This document shows, piece by piece, positions 1 through 10,534 of a stretch of DNA of 41,617 nucleotides; the stretch's first letter is position 1, and every line of letters begins with the position of its first letter. The notes beneath the pieces are model-generated. The model was not told the DNA's origin. It was given only the letters and a program-made list of their open reading frames with translations, and made no database searches. A program made the position numbers and the translations under genes. This DNA is from an uncultured Opitutales bacterium. GTDB taxonomy: Bacteria > Verrucomicrobiota > Verrucomicrobiia > Opitutales > Seribacteraceae. The stretch lies in NCBI GenBank assembly GCA_938091675.1, contig CALKMX010000037.1, forward strand, positions 1-41,617, read 5' to 3'.

Positions 1-1
1 T

Positions 2-1171
2 GCACCCCACGGCCCCCTGCACTGTCCGCAAAAGTACATGGACATGTACAAAGATCAATCTTCCCGGCATGCTGCCTTTTTGGGCATGATTACCAACATT
101 GATGAGAATGTCGGCAAGACTCGTGACCTGTTAAAAAAACTTGGGGTTTATGAGAATACGATTTTCATTTTTACCACTGATAACGGGACCGCATTTGGGC
201 ATGATATCCACAATGCGAACATGCGTGGGCGTAAGGGAAGCGAGTACGATGGCGGACACCGCGTACCCTTCTTTCTTCACTGGCCAGCGGGTGGTATGAA
301 CAAGCAAAAGAAGATCGATACCCTGTGTCATGCGGTGGATATTGCCCCAACCCTGCTGGACCTGACCGGATCTCCCTCCCCCGAAAACTATCAATTTGAT
401 GGGGTTTCTCTACGGAGAATTTTCGAGGGCAAAGGGACAACCGACTGGCCGGACCGTATGCTGGTAACGGACTCCCAGCGGGTGCGTGATCCAATCAAAT
501 GGAAACAATCCTCAGTGATGAGCCAGGGCTGGCGTCTGATCAACGGCAAGGAATTGTATAATATAAATTCTGATCCCGGACAGGTGAGGGATCTTGCATC
601 CACACATCCGCAAAAGGTGGAAAAAATGCGGGCCTTTTATGATGCCTGGTGGGAGGAACTGGAGCCAACCTTTGCCCGGACTACGGAATTGTATATTGGC
701 CACCCGGAGCACCCGGTCGTTTCCCTTACCAGTCATGACTGGATCCAGGAAGAGTATCCTCCCTGGAACCAGCAGCAAAATCGGGCAAAATTACCGGTTC
801 GCCCAAGCAGCAAGGGATTAAAGCACGAAGGCCATTGGGCGATTAAAGTACTGGAGGCAGGAAATTACCTAATCCGAGTTCGCCGATGGCCGGAGGAATC
901 GAGGGGAAAAATAAACGAGGCTTTGCCAGGGGGCGAACAGGTTCCGGGTGCGGACAAGGCATTCCGTGCTCAGCCTGGTCTAGGGATCGAGGCAAGTTCG
1001 GCAACCTTGCGTCTGAATGGTAAGGATTTGCAGAGCAAACCGGTCCTGGAGGATTCAGAGGAGGTCTCCTTCCGCATGCTTTTGTCTGAGGGTATTCATA
1101 AATTATCCCCCTATTTTACAATCCCGCAGGGAGAGCTTGGCTGCTATTTCGCAATTGTTGAGTCAAAATAA
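2..1171 (+). CDS. Sulfatase family protein (N-terminally truncated by window edge), with extra C-terminal domain
   Basis: Frame is open to the window edge (APHGPLHCPQKYMDMYKDQ...), followed by sulfatase-like segments FTTDNGTAFGHDIHNANMRGRKGSEYDGGHRVPFFLHWPAG and DIAPTLLDLTG. Confidence 0.88.
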   Translation, partial: APHGPLHCPQKYMDMYKDQSSRHAAFLGMITNIDENVGKTRDLLKKLGVYENTIFIFTTDNGTAFGHDIHNANMRGRKGSEYDGGHRVPFFLHWPAGGMNKQKKIDTLCHAVDIAPTLLDLTGSPSPENYQFDGVSLRRIFEGKGTTDWPDRMLVTDSQRVRDPIKWKQSSVMSQGWRLINGKELYNINSDPGQVRDLASTHPQKVEKMRAFYDAWWEELEPTFARTTELYIGHPEHPVVSLTSHDWIQEEYPPWNQQQNRAKLPVRPSSKGLKHEGHWAIKVLEAGNYLIRVRRWPEESRGKINEALPGGEQVPGADKAFRAQPGLGIEASSATLRLNGKDLQSKPVLEDSEEVSFRMLLSEGIHKLSPYFTIPQGELGCYFAIVESK

Positions 1172-1179
1172 ACCGTTCG

Positions 1180-2943
1180 ATGCCTGTACGATTTTCGTTC
1201 ACATATTTGCTTTTCTTTTGCTGTAATCTCTGGGCAAATCCAAATCTGGTTGTTTTCCTGACTGATGATCAGGGATGGGGAGACTTAAGTTTGAATGGAA
1301 ACACCAACCTCCACACGCCCAATATCGATTCCTTGGCCAAGGATGGGGCATCATTTGATCGGTTTTATGTCTGCCCGGTATGTTCTCCGACCCGGGCTGA
1401 ATTTTTAACGGGCAGATATCACCAACGCAGTGGAGTTTCCGGAGTTTCCGCTGGGGCCGAAAGAATAAACCTGGACGAAACGACCTTGGCCGATCTTTTC
1501 AGGAGTGCGGGATACCAAACCGGGGCCTTTGGAAAATGGCATAACGGTATGCAGTATCCCTACCATCCATTGGGTCGAGGATTTGATTATTTTTACGGTT
1601 TTTGTTCAGGCCATTGGGGGAATTATTTCGATGCCTTAATGGAAAGAAATGGAGAGCTGGTAGAAGGATCCGGTTTCTGTGTGGATGATTTTACCGAGGA
1701 AGCGATCGATTTTATTGAACGCTCGGTAAAAGAGGAGAAGCCCTTTTTTGCTTATTTACCATACAATACACCCCACAGCCCTATGCAGGTTCCGGATAAG
1801 TGGTGGAATAAATTCAAGGATAAAGCACTCGATGAAATGATGAGGCATAGAAATCCTGAAAAGGAGGACCGTTTACATCTGCTTGCTGCATTGGCCATGT
1901 GCGAAAATATTGACTGGAATGTTGGCCGGGTGCTCCAAAAACTCGACCAATTACAGGTTGCCAAGGATACCATCGTTTTATTTTTCCATGACAATGGTCC
2001 CAATGGTTTTCGTTGGAATGGAAATATGGAGGGAAAAAAGGGTTCCACGGAGGAGGGGGGAACGCGTTCTCCCTTGTTGATTCGCTGGCCTGGTGGAATC
2101 AAGCCCGGGTTGAAGGTTGCACAGGTCTCGTCTGTTTTAGACTTGTTGCCCACCCTGACCGAGCTTGCCGGGATTAATCAATCCTTTCCCAAGCCTTTGG
2201 ACGGTATGAGCCTAAAACCTCTTCTCGAGGGTAATTCAAGTGATTGGAAAAATCGGACCCTGATTTCAAACTGGAAAAATCGGACAGGTGCGAGGGATCA
2301 GAGGTATAGGCTCGATTACAAGGGAAGACTCTACGATATGACTCATGATCCGGAGCAGCGTGTAGAAGTGAACAAGAAGTTTCCTCAAGTGCTGGAAAGA
2401 ATGAAAAAGCAGGTAAAAAAATTCAGCGATGAAGTACTTTCCCTCCGCACTCCTGATAATCGACCGTTCATGATTGGCCATCCTGGAGTTTCATGGACTC
2501 AGATTCCCGCACGAGACGGAAAGCCCCATGGAGCAATCAAAAGATCCAGCAAACATCCAAACTGTAGTTATTTTTACAACTGGGTGAATGTGGAGGATTC
2601 AATCACCTGGGATGTGGAGTTGGTTACTCCTGGATTGTACGAAGTTGAACTTTGGTATGCCTGTCCGAAAAAAGACCTGGGTTCAATCATAGAACTTTCC
2701 ATCCTTGGAAATTCAACTCGGGCAAAAATTAGCCAAGAGATAGACCCTCCCTTGCTTGATATGCACGACCGTTCGCCGAGGACTGAAGGGTATGTGAAGA
2801 AATTCCAACCTTTAAAGATGGGGGAAATTAATTTACCCAGTGGACAAGGTCAGCTGGAACTCAGAGCTCTTGAAATCCCCAAGACTCAGGCACTGGAGTT
2901 TCGTTTATTGTCCTTAAAGAGGGTGGCTAAGGAGAAGATTTAA
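1180..2943 (+). CDS. Cys-type sulfatase (arylsulfatase-like), with C-terminal accessory domain
   Basis: N-terminal signal-like segment; VFLTDDQGWGDLSLNGN; sulfatase signature VCSPTRAEFLTGRYHQRSG (C-x-P-x-R); GAFGKWHNG; FFHDNGPNG; 8-nt gap from upstream sulfatase. Confidence 0.93.
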   Translation: MPVRFSFTYLLFFCCNLWANPNLVVFLTDDQGWGDLSLNGNTNLHTPNIDSLAKDGASFDRFYVCPVCSPTRAEFLTGRYHQRSGVSGVSAGAERINLDETTLADLFRSAGYQTGAFGKWHNGMQYPYHPLGRGFDYFYGFCSGHWGNYFDALMERNGELVEGSGFCVDDFTEEAIDFIERSVKEEKPFFAYLPYNTPHSPMQVPDKWWNKFKDKALDEMMRHRNPEKEDRLHLLAALAMCENIDWNVGRVLQKLDQLQVAKDTIVLFFHDNGPNGFRWNGNMEGKKGSTEEGGTRSPLLIRWPGGIKPGLKVAQVSSVLDLLPTLTELAGINQSFPKPLDGMSLKPLLEGNSSDWKNRTLISNWKNRTGARDQRYRLDYKGRLYDMTHDPEQRVEVNKKFPQVLERMKKQVKKFSDEVLSLRTPDNRPFMIGHPGVSWTQIPARDGKPHGAIKRSSKHPNCSYFYNWVNVEDSITWDVELVTPGLYEVELWYACPKKDLGSIIELSILGNSTRAKISQEIDPPLLDMHDRSPRTEGYVKKFQPLKMGEINLPSGQGQLELRALEIPKTQALEFRLLSLKRVAKEKI

Positions 2944-3965
2944 GCAGCCTTCAGGGACTCAGCAGCCAATTGAAGCTTGAGGTCGCGAAAGCTGATCATT
3001 TTGCCATTATCTTCGTCCCATAAACGGTAGCGAATCGAGCGAAGACTGGTAAACAAATTAAGTTCAGGTGCATTTTGAAAGAATGGGTCAGAAAAATGGC
3101 ACTTTTCCAGATGGTAGTTGGGAATCATCGGATTGAGGTGATGAATATGATGAAATCCGATATTCCCCGAGAACCATTGCAGTATTTTGGGTAACTTATA
3201 GAAGCTGCTACCTTCCATGGCAGCGGAGGTAAAATCCCAGTTTCTGGTTTCTTCCCAGTAGGTATCTTCGAACTGATGCTGAACATAGAACAGCCAAACC
3301 CCGGAGCATGCAGCCACGCCCATCATGATCAGTTGAAGGTACAGCCAAGTGGAGAACCCAAAGACCATGCTCAGGGCAAAACCCCAGGTGATCAGAGCAA
3401 GATTCATGACCATAACCGAGCGTTTTTCTCTGGGTTTGCATTTGCGGGAGGGGAATCGCTCCAATACAAAAAATAAAAAGAGTGGGGCGAAGATAAACAG
3501 GATGAATGGATTTCGGACAAACCTATAGTTCAGCTTGGTCGTCCGAGAAGAGGCTAGGTACTCCTTTACCGTCAGGGTCCAGATATCTCCAATCCCTCTT
3601 CTGTTTAAATCACCGTTGGTTGCATGGTGGACAGCATGTTCCCACTTCCAGTGATGATAGGGGGTAAAGGTTAGCATGCCGGTAATAAAACCGATGATAT
3701 CGTTGGCTTTTTTTGATTTAAAAAACGATCCGTGTCCACAATCGTGAAAAATAATGAATACACGCACCAGAAAGAGCCCAGCTATAACTGCAAGAATAGT
3801 GGATATCCAAAGGGAAGAGTCCTGTAAAAAATAGAGGCCTACCCAAATCAGTGACAGAGGAACTAGTGTATTAACTAGTTGCCAGGTAGCCCGTTTGAAA
3901 TTTGGACGCTGATACACTTCCACAAGTTTTTTCCACTCCGACACTGTTTTTAAGTTGTTTCTCAT
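2940..3965 (-). CDS. Fatty acid desaturase family protein (membrane-bound di-iron)
   Basis: His boxes HDCGHGS, HHWKWEHAVHH and GFHHIHHLNPMIPNYHLEKCH with hydrophobic helices. Start chosen at MRNNLKT. Converges with the sulfatase by 4 bp. Confidence 0.88.
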   Translation of the reverse strand: MRNNLKTVSEWKKLVEVYQRPNFKRATWQLVNTLVPLSLIWVGLYFLQDSSLWISTILAVIAGLFLVRVFIIFHDCGHGSFFKSKKANDIIGFITGMLTFTPYHHWKWEHAVHHATNGDLNRRGIGDIWTLTVKEYLASSRTTKLNYRFVRNPFILFIFAPLFLFFVLERFPSRKCKPREKRSVMVMNLALITWGFALSMVFGFSTWLYLQLIMMGVAACSGVWLFYVQHQFEDTYWEETRNWDFTSAAMEGSSFYKLPKILQWFSGNIGFHHIHHLNPMIPNYHLEKCHFSDPFFQNAPELNLFTSLRSIRYRLWDEDNGKMISFRDLKLQLAAESLKAA

Positions 3966-4125
3966 TTTTTTTCCCAAAATTAAAATTACCCGCATTCATC
4001 ACATCAGGGATACTAGGTTTAGGCAAGGACTGAAAACCTACTCCATGAAACTGCAAAAAAGAGGCAAGTTTTGTCGATGGCACTTGTCGGAAAAGCCCAG
4101 TACTTTATGAAAGGTCTTACCTCAG

Positions 4126-6795
4126 ATGAAAGAAATAACTGCAAAAAATAATTTGGTGTTCGGCCGTTCGATCGAGTCGGGACTGGAAAGAGTGTCTACT
4201 GATCACGAGTTTCTGGTGCAATCCTTTGCCCGGGTGCTTGAAAGCCTTGGGGTGGTGGGAGCTGCCTCGCTCTTGAGGGAAAGAGATTTCTCTGATCCCA
4301 AAGACTTGCTTGATCCGCAAACGGTCCAGGCGATCTCCTTTTATTTTCAGTTGCTCAACCTGGTGGAGGAGCATGGGTCGGGCCGTAGTTCCCGCCAACG
4401 CGAAAAGGAATTGGGCGGAGATGTGGAACCCGGGCGCTGGGGCCGTTACCTTAAGCAATTGCGGGAGGCAGGCTTTGGGGAAAATGAGGTTCGCGAAAAA
4501 CTGAAAGAGGTACGGGTGGAGCCCGTCTTTACCAAGCATCCAACCGAGGCAAAACGATGGGCAGTCCTTGGGCTGCACCGGGAAATTGTCCGTTTAATAC
4601 GAAAAAGGGATGCGGTGGAGACTGGATTTGAGCAGACTTTTTGCGACCGAAGTTTGCAAGCTGTACTCGAACGGCTTTGGCTAACGGGAGAAATATTTTC
4701 GCGAAAACCGGAGGTGGAAAACGAACTGGAAAACCTCAGTTATTATCTCAAACAGATTTTTCCGGTAGTTTTCAACAACCTGGACGACCGTTTGCGCTAT
4801 GCCTGGGAACTGGTTTGGCCAGAAGCCAGCCCCCTCAAGGATGAGGAACTCCCCACTCTTGTTTTTGGTTCATGGGTGGGAGGAGACCGGGACGGACATC
4901 CCAAGGTCACCGCTCAGGTAACGCGCGACACCTTACATACCCTGAATCAGGGAGCGGAAGAAGTGGTGAGGTCCCGCCTGCTTGAACTCGGGCAGAAACT
5001 TGCCTTTAGCCGGACAGGATTCGAGCCTCCCCAGCCTGTAATATCCCGCCTGAGTGAATGGGGATACTCTGACGAGATGGGGGAGCCCTGGAAAGCTTTT
5101 GTCCTGGGCATGGCCAGCCGTTTAAATGAGGGAGTCATCCCTTTACGCAAGGATCTGAACCTTTTAATCTCCAGCCTAGAGGATGCGGGTGCCCAGCGCA
5201 CAGTGAACCAGTACGTTCGCCCGGTCCTTCGCCTGATCAATAGTTTTGGCCTGCATCTCGCACGGCTGGACATCCGCCAAAACAGTGCCACCTATGATCT
5301 TGCTCTTGGACAAATGATGCAAGCTGCCGGCATCGAAGGGGGAGAGGGTTTTGGAATGTGGCCCCTGGAGAAAAAATTGAATTTTCTCAACACCGAGCTG
5401 AGCCATCCTCGCCCCATGACTCATTCATCCATGAAGTTGCCCCCGGAGGCGGAAGAGGTACGGGCAACCTTTCATGAATTGGTCGATCATCTGGACAGGC
5501 GTGGATCCGAGGGCCTTGGTTGCCTGGTGGTAAGCATGACCCGTTCGGTTGCTGATTTGCTACTGGTGTATGTTTTAGGCAAAGAGGTTGGACTGACCCA
5601 GTTTGTGGATGGGGAAATGCGGTGTTCTTTGCCGGTGGTTCCCCTCTTTGAAACTTATGAGGACTTGGAGGCGGCTCCAGGGATTATTGATGATTTCCTG
5701 TCCCATCCCTGTGCCCGAGCCAGCCTTACCAGTGAGGGTGGCGACCCTTCTCAAGTGGTAATGCTAGGCTACAGCGACAGCAATAAGGACACCGGAATTA
5801 TTGCCAGCCAGTGGGCCCTGCAGCGGGCCCAGAAAAGATTGCTGGAAATTGGAAGGAATCACGGAGTTTCCCTGACTTTCTTTCATGGAAGGGGGGGGAC
5901 GGTGGGAAGAGGTGCCGGTCCTACGCACCGTTTTCTCGAGGCCTTGCCCAGTGAATCTTTAGCCGGTGGATTGCGGATTACCGAGCAGGGCGAAGTGATT
6001 GGACAAAAATTTAATACTGCAACCACTGCATCGGCCAATCTCGAAACCCTACTTGCCGGATCCCTCGGAGCCCGCCTGCTTTCCTCCTCGAAAAAAGAGC
6101 CGGGTGAGATTACGGAAATTATGGATTTACTTGCCGAGGCCTCCAGACTCGCCTACCGCGAACTTTTGGAAACCGATGGGTTTGTGGAATTTTACCGACA
6201 GGCCACCCCTATCGATGCGATTGAACGCAGCCGGATTGGTTCGCGCCCAAGCAGGAGAACCGGGCAGGCAAGCCTGCAGGATTTGCGTGCCATACCCTGG
6301 GTATTCAGCTGGAACCAGTCGCGCTACTACCTGCCCGGTTGGTACGGGGTGGGTGCCGGGTTGGAATGCCTTAGCAAAAGCAGGCCAGACCTTTTTGACA
6401 AGCTTCCCGAATTTGTGGCCCAAAGTTCCTTTCTCCGCTATGTTTTTTACAACGCAGAAAGCAGCCTTGCCAGTTCTGACCCCGGATGGATGCGTGCTTA
6501 TGCCCAGCTGGTTGATAATGCCAGCCTGCGTCAGGGAATGCTCGAAAAAATCCTTCAAGAACGCACTTTAGCGGAGAATCATTTCACCACGGTTTTTCAG
6601 GGAACTTTGGAGGACAGGCGCCCCCGTTTTTGGAAGACTTTACAAGCCCGGGAGGATGCGTTGCGGTTATTGCACGGCCAGCAAATCCGTTTATTGCGCG
6701 AGTTCCGTGCAGAAGGTGGAGATCATCAGGAAATGGTCGAAAGAATGCTCCTGGTGGTTAATGCCATTGCCAGCGGTTTGCGCACCACCGGGTAA
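4126..6795 (+). CDS. ppc: Phosphoenolpyruvate carboxylase
   Basis: 889 aa; VFTKHPTEAKR, GYSDSNKDTGIIASQWALQ, FHGRGGTVGRGAGPTHRFLEALP and C-terminal VNAIASGLRTTG. Confidence 0.96.
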   Translation: MKEITAKNNLVFGRSIESGLERVSTDHEFLVQSFARVLESLGVVGAASLLRERDFSDPKDLLDPQTVQAISFYFQLLNLVEEHGSGRSSRQREKELGGDVEPGRWGRYLKQLREAGFGENEVREKLKEVRVEPVFTKHPTEAKRWAVLGLHREIVRLIRKRDAVETGFEQTFCDRSLQAVLERLWLTGEIFSRKPEVENELENLSYYLKQIFPVVFNNLDDRLRYAWELVWPEASPLKDEELPTLVFGSWVGGDRDGHPKVTAQVTRDTLHTLNQGAEEVVRSRLLELGQKLAFSRTGFEPPQPVISRLSEWGYSDEMGEPWKAFVLGMASRLNEGVIPLRKDLNLLISSLEDAGAQRTVNQYVRPVLRLINSFGLHLARLDIRQNSATYDLALGQMMQAAGIEGGEGFGMWPLEKKLNFLNTELSHPRPMTHSSMKLPPEAEEVRATFHELVDHLDRRGSEGLGCLVVSMTRSVADLLLVYVLGKEVGLTQFVDGEMRCSLPVVPLFETYEDLEAAPGIIDDFLSHPCARASLTSEGGDPSQVVMLGYSDSNKDTGIIASQWALQRAQKRLLEIGRNHGVSLTFFHGRGGTVGRGAGPTHRFLEALPSESLAGGLRITEQGEVIGQKFNTATTASANLETLLAGSLGARLLSSSKKEPGEITEIMDLLAEASRLAYRELLETDGFVEFYRQATPIDAIERSRIGSRPSRRTGQASLQDLRAIPWVFSWNQSRYYLPGWYGVGAGLECLSKSRPDLFDKLPEFVAQSSFLRYVFYNAESSLASSDPGWMRAYAQLVDNASLRQGMLEKILQERTLAENHFTTVFQGTLEDRRPRFWKTLQAREDALRLLHGQQIRLLREFRAEGGDHQEMVERMLLVVNAIASGLRTTG

Positions 6796-6816
6796 GGCGG
6801 TTTAAGGAAAAAGCCT

Positions 6817-7878
6817 TTAGCGCTGAAACCGGGCGGGGGCTTCATCCGCCAGATCGAGGACGGTGGCAACATTGAGAAAAGTAATTTCTCCCATCGTTTC
6901 GCAGGATTCGAAACGCTTATCCCCATGCATCCGGCCAAGTTCCTCGCGCAACCGTCTAACTTTTTCGTCGCTGGAGATACGATCCTCACACATGCAGGTG
7001 CGCAGACGTTTGATCCGGGTCTGGGAAAAATTGAACCTTCGCTTGATCAAAGTTCGTTCCTCCCGTTGGTACTGGAGGCTGGTATCGCGGTTGATCAGGC
7101 TGGTACAAAGGTCGACCACCGGTAAATTATTTTTAAAGAACTGGGGCAGATAAAAACTTCTCCGGCCCTCATAGGACTGCTGGTCGAAATCGATCGCCCG
7201 TACCCGGTACTGGGTGTGTTCAAGATCCGGGGTCATTTCCACCACATAATTGTAAGCCCGCATATCTCCGAGCAGACGGACAAAGCATCTCTCATTGAAC
7301 TTGATAAATTCCTTGGCAAGCCGAACTTCGTTCAATTCTTCGCGCTGCAAATAGTTGCGAATGAAGTCATCTCCTGGAACTCCAATGATGTGTTCTTCAA
7401 TAAGCGTGTCTTTGTCTACCTGGAAATTAATTTCGTTGGGGGAGAGCAACTGCTCGAGCTCCAGGCCGTAAACCCGGGAGGCATCTGCTCTTTTGACATA
7501 AAAATAATCGTGGTTATCATTGTACTGATTGACGATACGGATGCGGAATGGCTTGGTATTGCCAAAGGTGCAGTAGTCCACCCGGTCGACATAGAGGTTG
7601 GGCAGGATCCGTTCATCTCCGCCCGAACGCAGGAGGACATAAATTTTTTTCAATCCCTCGAACATCTCCCTCCCATAGTTCTGATCGTAGACCATGGTCT
7701 GCCACAAAGTATCCTCATTCTTTGCATTCATCACCGGGTAGCAGTCATCGGACTGAAGCAGGTTTTCGTAATGAACCGGTAAATCGAGCTGACGTTTATA
7801 GTACTTGAGGTACTCGCGCAGAGGGTCGCTCAGCGGGTAGAATTTCTTTTTCTGCTGCTGTGGAAGATCTTCCTTCAT
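6817..7878 (-). CDS. Uncharacterised 353-aa protein with possible protein-kinase/APH-like fold
   Basis: Long ORF with kinase-like motif order: YFYVKRAD, EEHIIGVPGDDF, LLGDMRAYNYVV (D-x4-N), YRVRAIDFDQQS. No family recognised. Confidence 0.75.
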   Translation of the reverse strand: MKEDLPQQQKKKFYPLSDPLREYLKYYKRQLDLPVHYENLLQSDDCYPVMNAKNEDTLWQTMVYDQNYGREMFEGLKKIYVLLRSGGDERILPNLYVDRVDYCTFGNTKPFRIRIVNQYNDNHDYFYVKRADASRVYGLELEQLLSPNEINFQVDKDTLIEEHIIGVPGDDFIRNYLQREELNEVRLAKEFIKFNERCFVRLLGDMRAYNYVVEMTPDLEHTQYRVRAIDFDQQSYEGRRSFYLPQFFKNNLPVVDLCTSLINRDTSLQYQREERTLIKRRFNFSQTRIKRLRTCMCEDRISSDEKVRRLREELGRMHGDKRFESCETMGEITFLNVATVLDLADEAPARFQR

Positions 7879-7972
7879 CCGTCCTGGATATGTCTGCTCA
7901 TAAGAGGATTGGAAGCTAACACTAACTCACGGAGATGCGGGGTACAAGGCGCAAACACCTGCACGATCCGTC

Positions 7973-10534
7973 TCACCCTCCGCGAAGCAACCGGGCGGGT
8001 TTTTCCCTCAGAGTCCGACGGGCAGCAAAATCTGCAGTAATGATGGACAGGGCAATCACGCTAAGCACAACAAGGAGCGGGAGGTCCCAGCGGAAACTCC
8101 AGACACGGTCGAAAACCACGACCGAGAGGAGGTAACTGCACCCAAGACTAAGCAAGGTGCCAATGAAGGCAGCTCCGCCCCCCAAAATGCCAAATTCGAT
8201 CCATACTTGCCGGCGCAATTGCTGGCTGGTACAGCCGAGGACTTTTTGCAGGTTTATTTCCCAACTTTGGCTGCGTGCTTTTTCCCTTACCACGCAGAAT
8301 AAAATGACCAAGCCGGCAAGTACGGAAAGGGTGGCCATCAATTGCAGGGCCCAAGTCATCTGCCCGACTACCTCTAAAATCTTTTTTCCCGTTCTTTCCA
8401 CATCGAGAATAGAAACGGTGGGGAATTCACGAACGATGGTGTTTTGGATCTGCTCTTTTTTTTGCTGGTTTAAATGATGCAAGGTGCCAAGAAAAGTCTT
8501 GGGTGCCTGATCGAGGACACCCGGTTGCATTTGCACGAAAAAATTGGGCTGAAAACTTGTCCATCTCACCCGGCGTAAATTTACCACCCTGGTATCGATA
8601 GGGATACCCGCAACCTCGATTCCCATACGGTCGCCCAGCTCCAGCCCCAACGCCTCGGCATATTTGTGTTCCACCGAAATTTCCGCCGGCTTGCCAGCTT
8701 CGGCATCATAGCGGCCGGAAAAGGGACGGCCGGCCAGGATCTGTTCGCTCTCCAATAAATGATCCCGGTAGCTCAAGTTGAAACTGCGGTTCCGAAAGGA
8801 GCTGCGGCGCTGTTCGTCCGGGTTGTTGAGTGCCTCATCCCGATGGATGGGTTTCTCATAGGGCATACCTTTTATGGTTTTTATTCGCCCCCGTACCCAG
8901 GGGGTAACATTGCCCAGAGTGGTTCCTTCTTTCTGTAAAAGAGCCTCCATGCCAGCCAGCTGCTCTTCCTGAAGGTCAAAAAGAAAGAGGCTGGGAAGGT
9001 CCCCCTTTGGATTATCCAGCCCAATTTCCTTGCCCAATCCATGGTGGGTTTGGGGAATCAGGGTGAGCAGGAGTGTCCCCAGTCCAATGCTCAGGAATCC
9101 AGTCAGTCCGCCTGCCCGGTTGCGGGCGAGGGAACGGACGGCCAGTCGAATGGGCAGCCTGGAACGGCCGAGCAATTTTTCTCCCATGGTAAATCCGAAA
9201 CGGGCGAGCAGATACAGCAGGAGGAGAGAACCGACAAAGCATCCAAAAAATACATTGGCCAGTTTATCGGAGTGTGCCTGGGTCAGGCATAGTACCCAAA
9301 ATGCGGCCAGGCCCGGGAGGGTGTGGAGGAAGCTCATTCCTGATGGTTTGGAACCCGGGCGAACTGCCTCATGGAACAGTTCCGACGGTCGCAAACGCAG
9401 GACTTTTCCGAGCGAGGGAAGGGCGAGCAAGCAACCGGACCCCATGGCCACGCCAAAGGTAAGCAGGATGGATCGGTAGCTCACCATCACTTCCACCTGA
9501 GTGGTGCCAAGTTCTGAAATGGTATGGCTCAGGGCGGGTAGAAAAAAGGAACAGGCAAGAATGGCGGGCAGGGCAGACAGGAAACCAAGCAGTGCGATTT
9601 GAAGGACGAAAATTTGCAAAGCGGTGGAACGCTTCACTCCCAGGCTTACCAGGGTGGCAAGCTCTGGCAGTCGGTGATTGAGAAATCCATGAAAGAGGAA
9701 TCCGCTGCCCAGGCAGGCGAGAAAGAGTGCCACTAAAGAGACGAGGGAAAGGAAGTCAGACAGGTACCGTAAAAGGCGGCCTGCCCGATGACCAGCCTGC
9801 CGATGGGTGTAGGTGCGGATTTCTGGCGATTGAATTACCCGTTCCAGTCCCTTGCCAAAAAGCTCGGAGTCCGCCCCATCGGGCAGACAAAAGAGGTGGG
9901 TATAGAATGCCAGACTGCCCGGGCCGAGAAGTTTGGTATCTTGGAGAAATTCCCGGCTGATAAATACCTTGGGGGCAAGGTCAGTGGGCTGAAAGGTAAG
10001 TCCGGTTTCTTCAACGATCAGGTCGGAGATTTGAAATGATGTCTTTCCCAGTTGTAGTTGATCACCAAGCCCGATCCCGAGCTGTGCCCGTGCTTCTGGG
10101 TAGATCCATGCCTGTTTTTGCTCGTGCAACAGCCCGATCTCATTTCCCCTGAGCTCACCCCCATTTTGAAGTTTGAACGAACCATGAAATGGGAACCCAG
10201 GGTCAAAGGCTACGACTTTGACCAAACGGCTAAGCCCGGTGGGTCCGGCGGCCATGGAAAAGAAATCCACCGCCACCGCCTCTTTGGTGCCGGAGGGCAG
10301 GGTGCTGCGGGCTTTTGCTAATTCCTCATCGGTTATACTTCTTCGTGCTCGGAGGGCGAGGTCGGCCCCGAGTAATTCCCTGGATTCATTTACCATCTTT
10401 GATTCAATGGACTCCCGAAAGGCGTCCACCACCACAAATCCTGCGAGTCCAAGAGCGAGGTTTAGGGAGTAAAAAAAACAGAAGGACCGGCTGTTGCGTA
10501 TCTCCCGCCAGGCCTGGCGAAAAATAAATTTCAT
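7973..10534 (-). CDS. ybbP: FtsX-like ABC transporter permease (YbbP-like)
   Basis: About 853 aa from MKFIFRQAWREIRNSRSFCFF; multiple TM segments typical of FtsX/MacB permeases; start overlaps the stop of the upstream ATPase gene (ATGA). Confidence 0.88.
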   Translation of the reverse strand: MKFIFRQAWREIRNSRSFCFFYSLNLALGLAGFVVVDAFRESIESKMVNESRELLGADLALRARRSITDEELAKARSTLPSGTKEAVAVDFFSMAAGPTGLSRLVKVVAFDPGFPFHGSFKLQNGGELRGNEIGLLHEQKQAWIYPEARAQLGIGLGDQLQLGKTSFQISDLIVEETGLTFQPTDLAPKVFISREFLQDTKLLGPGSLAFYTHLFCLPDGADSELFGKGLERVIQSPEIRTYTHRQAGHRAGRLLRYLSDFLSLVSLVALFLACLGSGFLFHGFLNHRLPELATLVSLGVKRSTALQIFVLQIALLGFLSALPAILACSFFLPALSHTISELGTTQVEVMVSYRSILLTFGVAMGSGCLLALPSLGKVLRLRPSELFHEAVRPGSKPSGMSFLHTLPGLAAFWVLCLTQAHSDKLANVFFGCFVGSLLLLYLLARFGFTMGEKLLGRSRLPIRLAVRSLARNRAGGLTGFLSIGLGTLLLTLIPQTHHGLGKEIGLDNPKGDLPSLFLFDLQEEQLAGMEALLQKEGTTLGNVTPWVRGRIKTIKGMPYEKPIHRDEALNNPDEQRRSSFRNRSFNLSYRDHLLESEQILAGRPFSGRYDAEAGKPAEISVEHKYAEALGLELGDRMGIEVAGIPIDTRVVNLRRVRWTSFQPNFFVQMQPGVLDQAPKTFLGTLHHLNQQKKEQIQNTIVREFPTVSILDVERTGKKILEVVGQMTWALQLMATLSVLAGLVILFCVVREKARSQSWEINLQKVLGCTSQQLRRQVWIEFGILGGGAAFIGTLLSLGCSYLLSVVVFDRVWSFRWDLPLLVVLSVIALSIITADFAARRTLREKPARLLRGG

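Noticed and set aside
5885-5900. Poly-G run within ppc as a possible phase-variation tract
   Set aside because: It encodes the conserved HGRGGTVGRG motif, so the G-richness is explained by protein sequence.
5999-6571. 190-aa + strand ORF and 143-aa minus ORF within ppc
   Set aside because: Both lie inside the strongly supported PEP carboxylase gene, without recognisable motifs.
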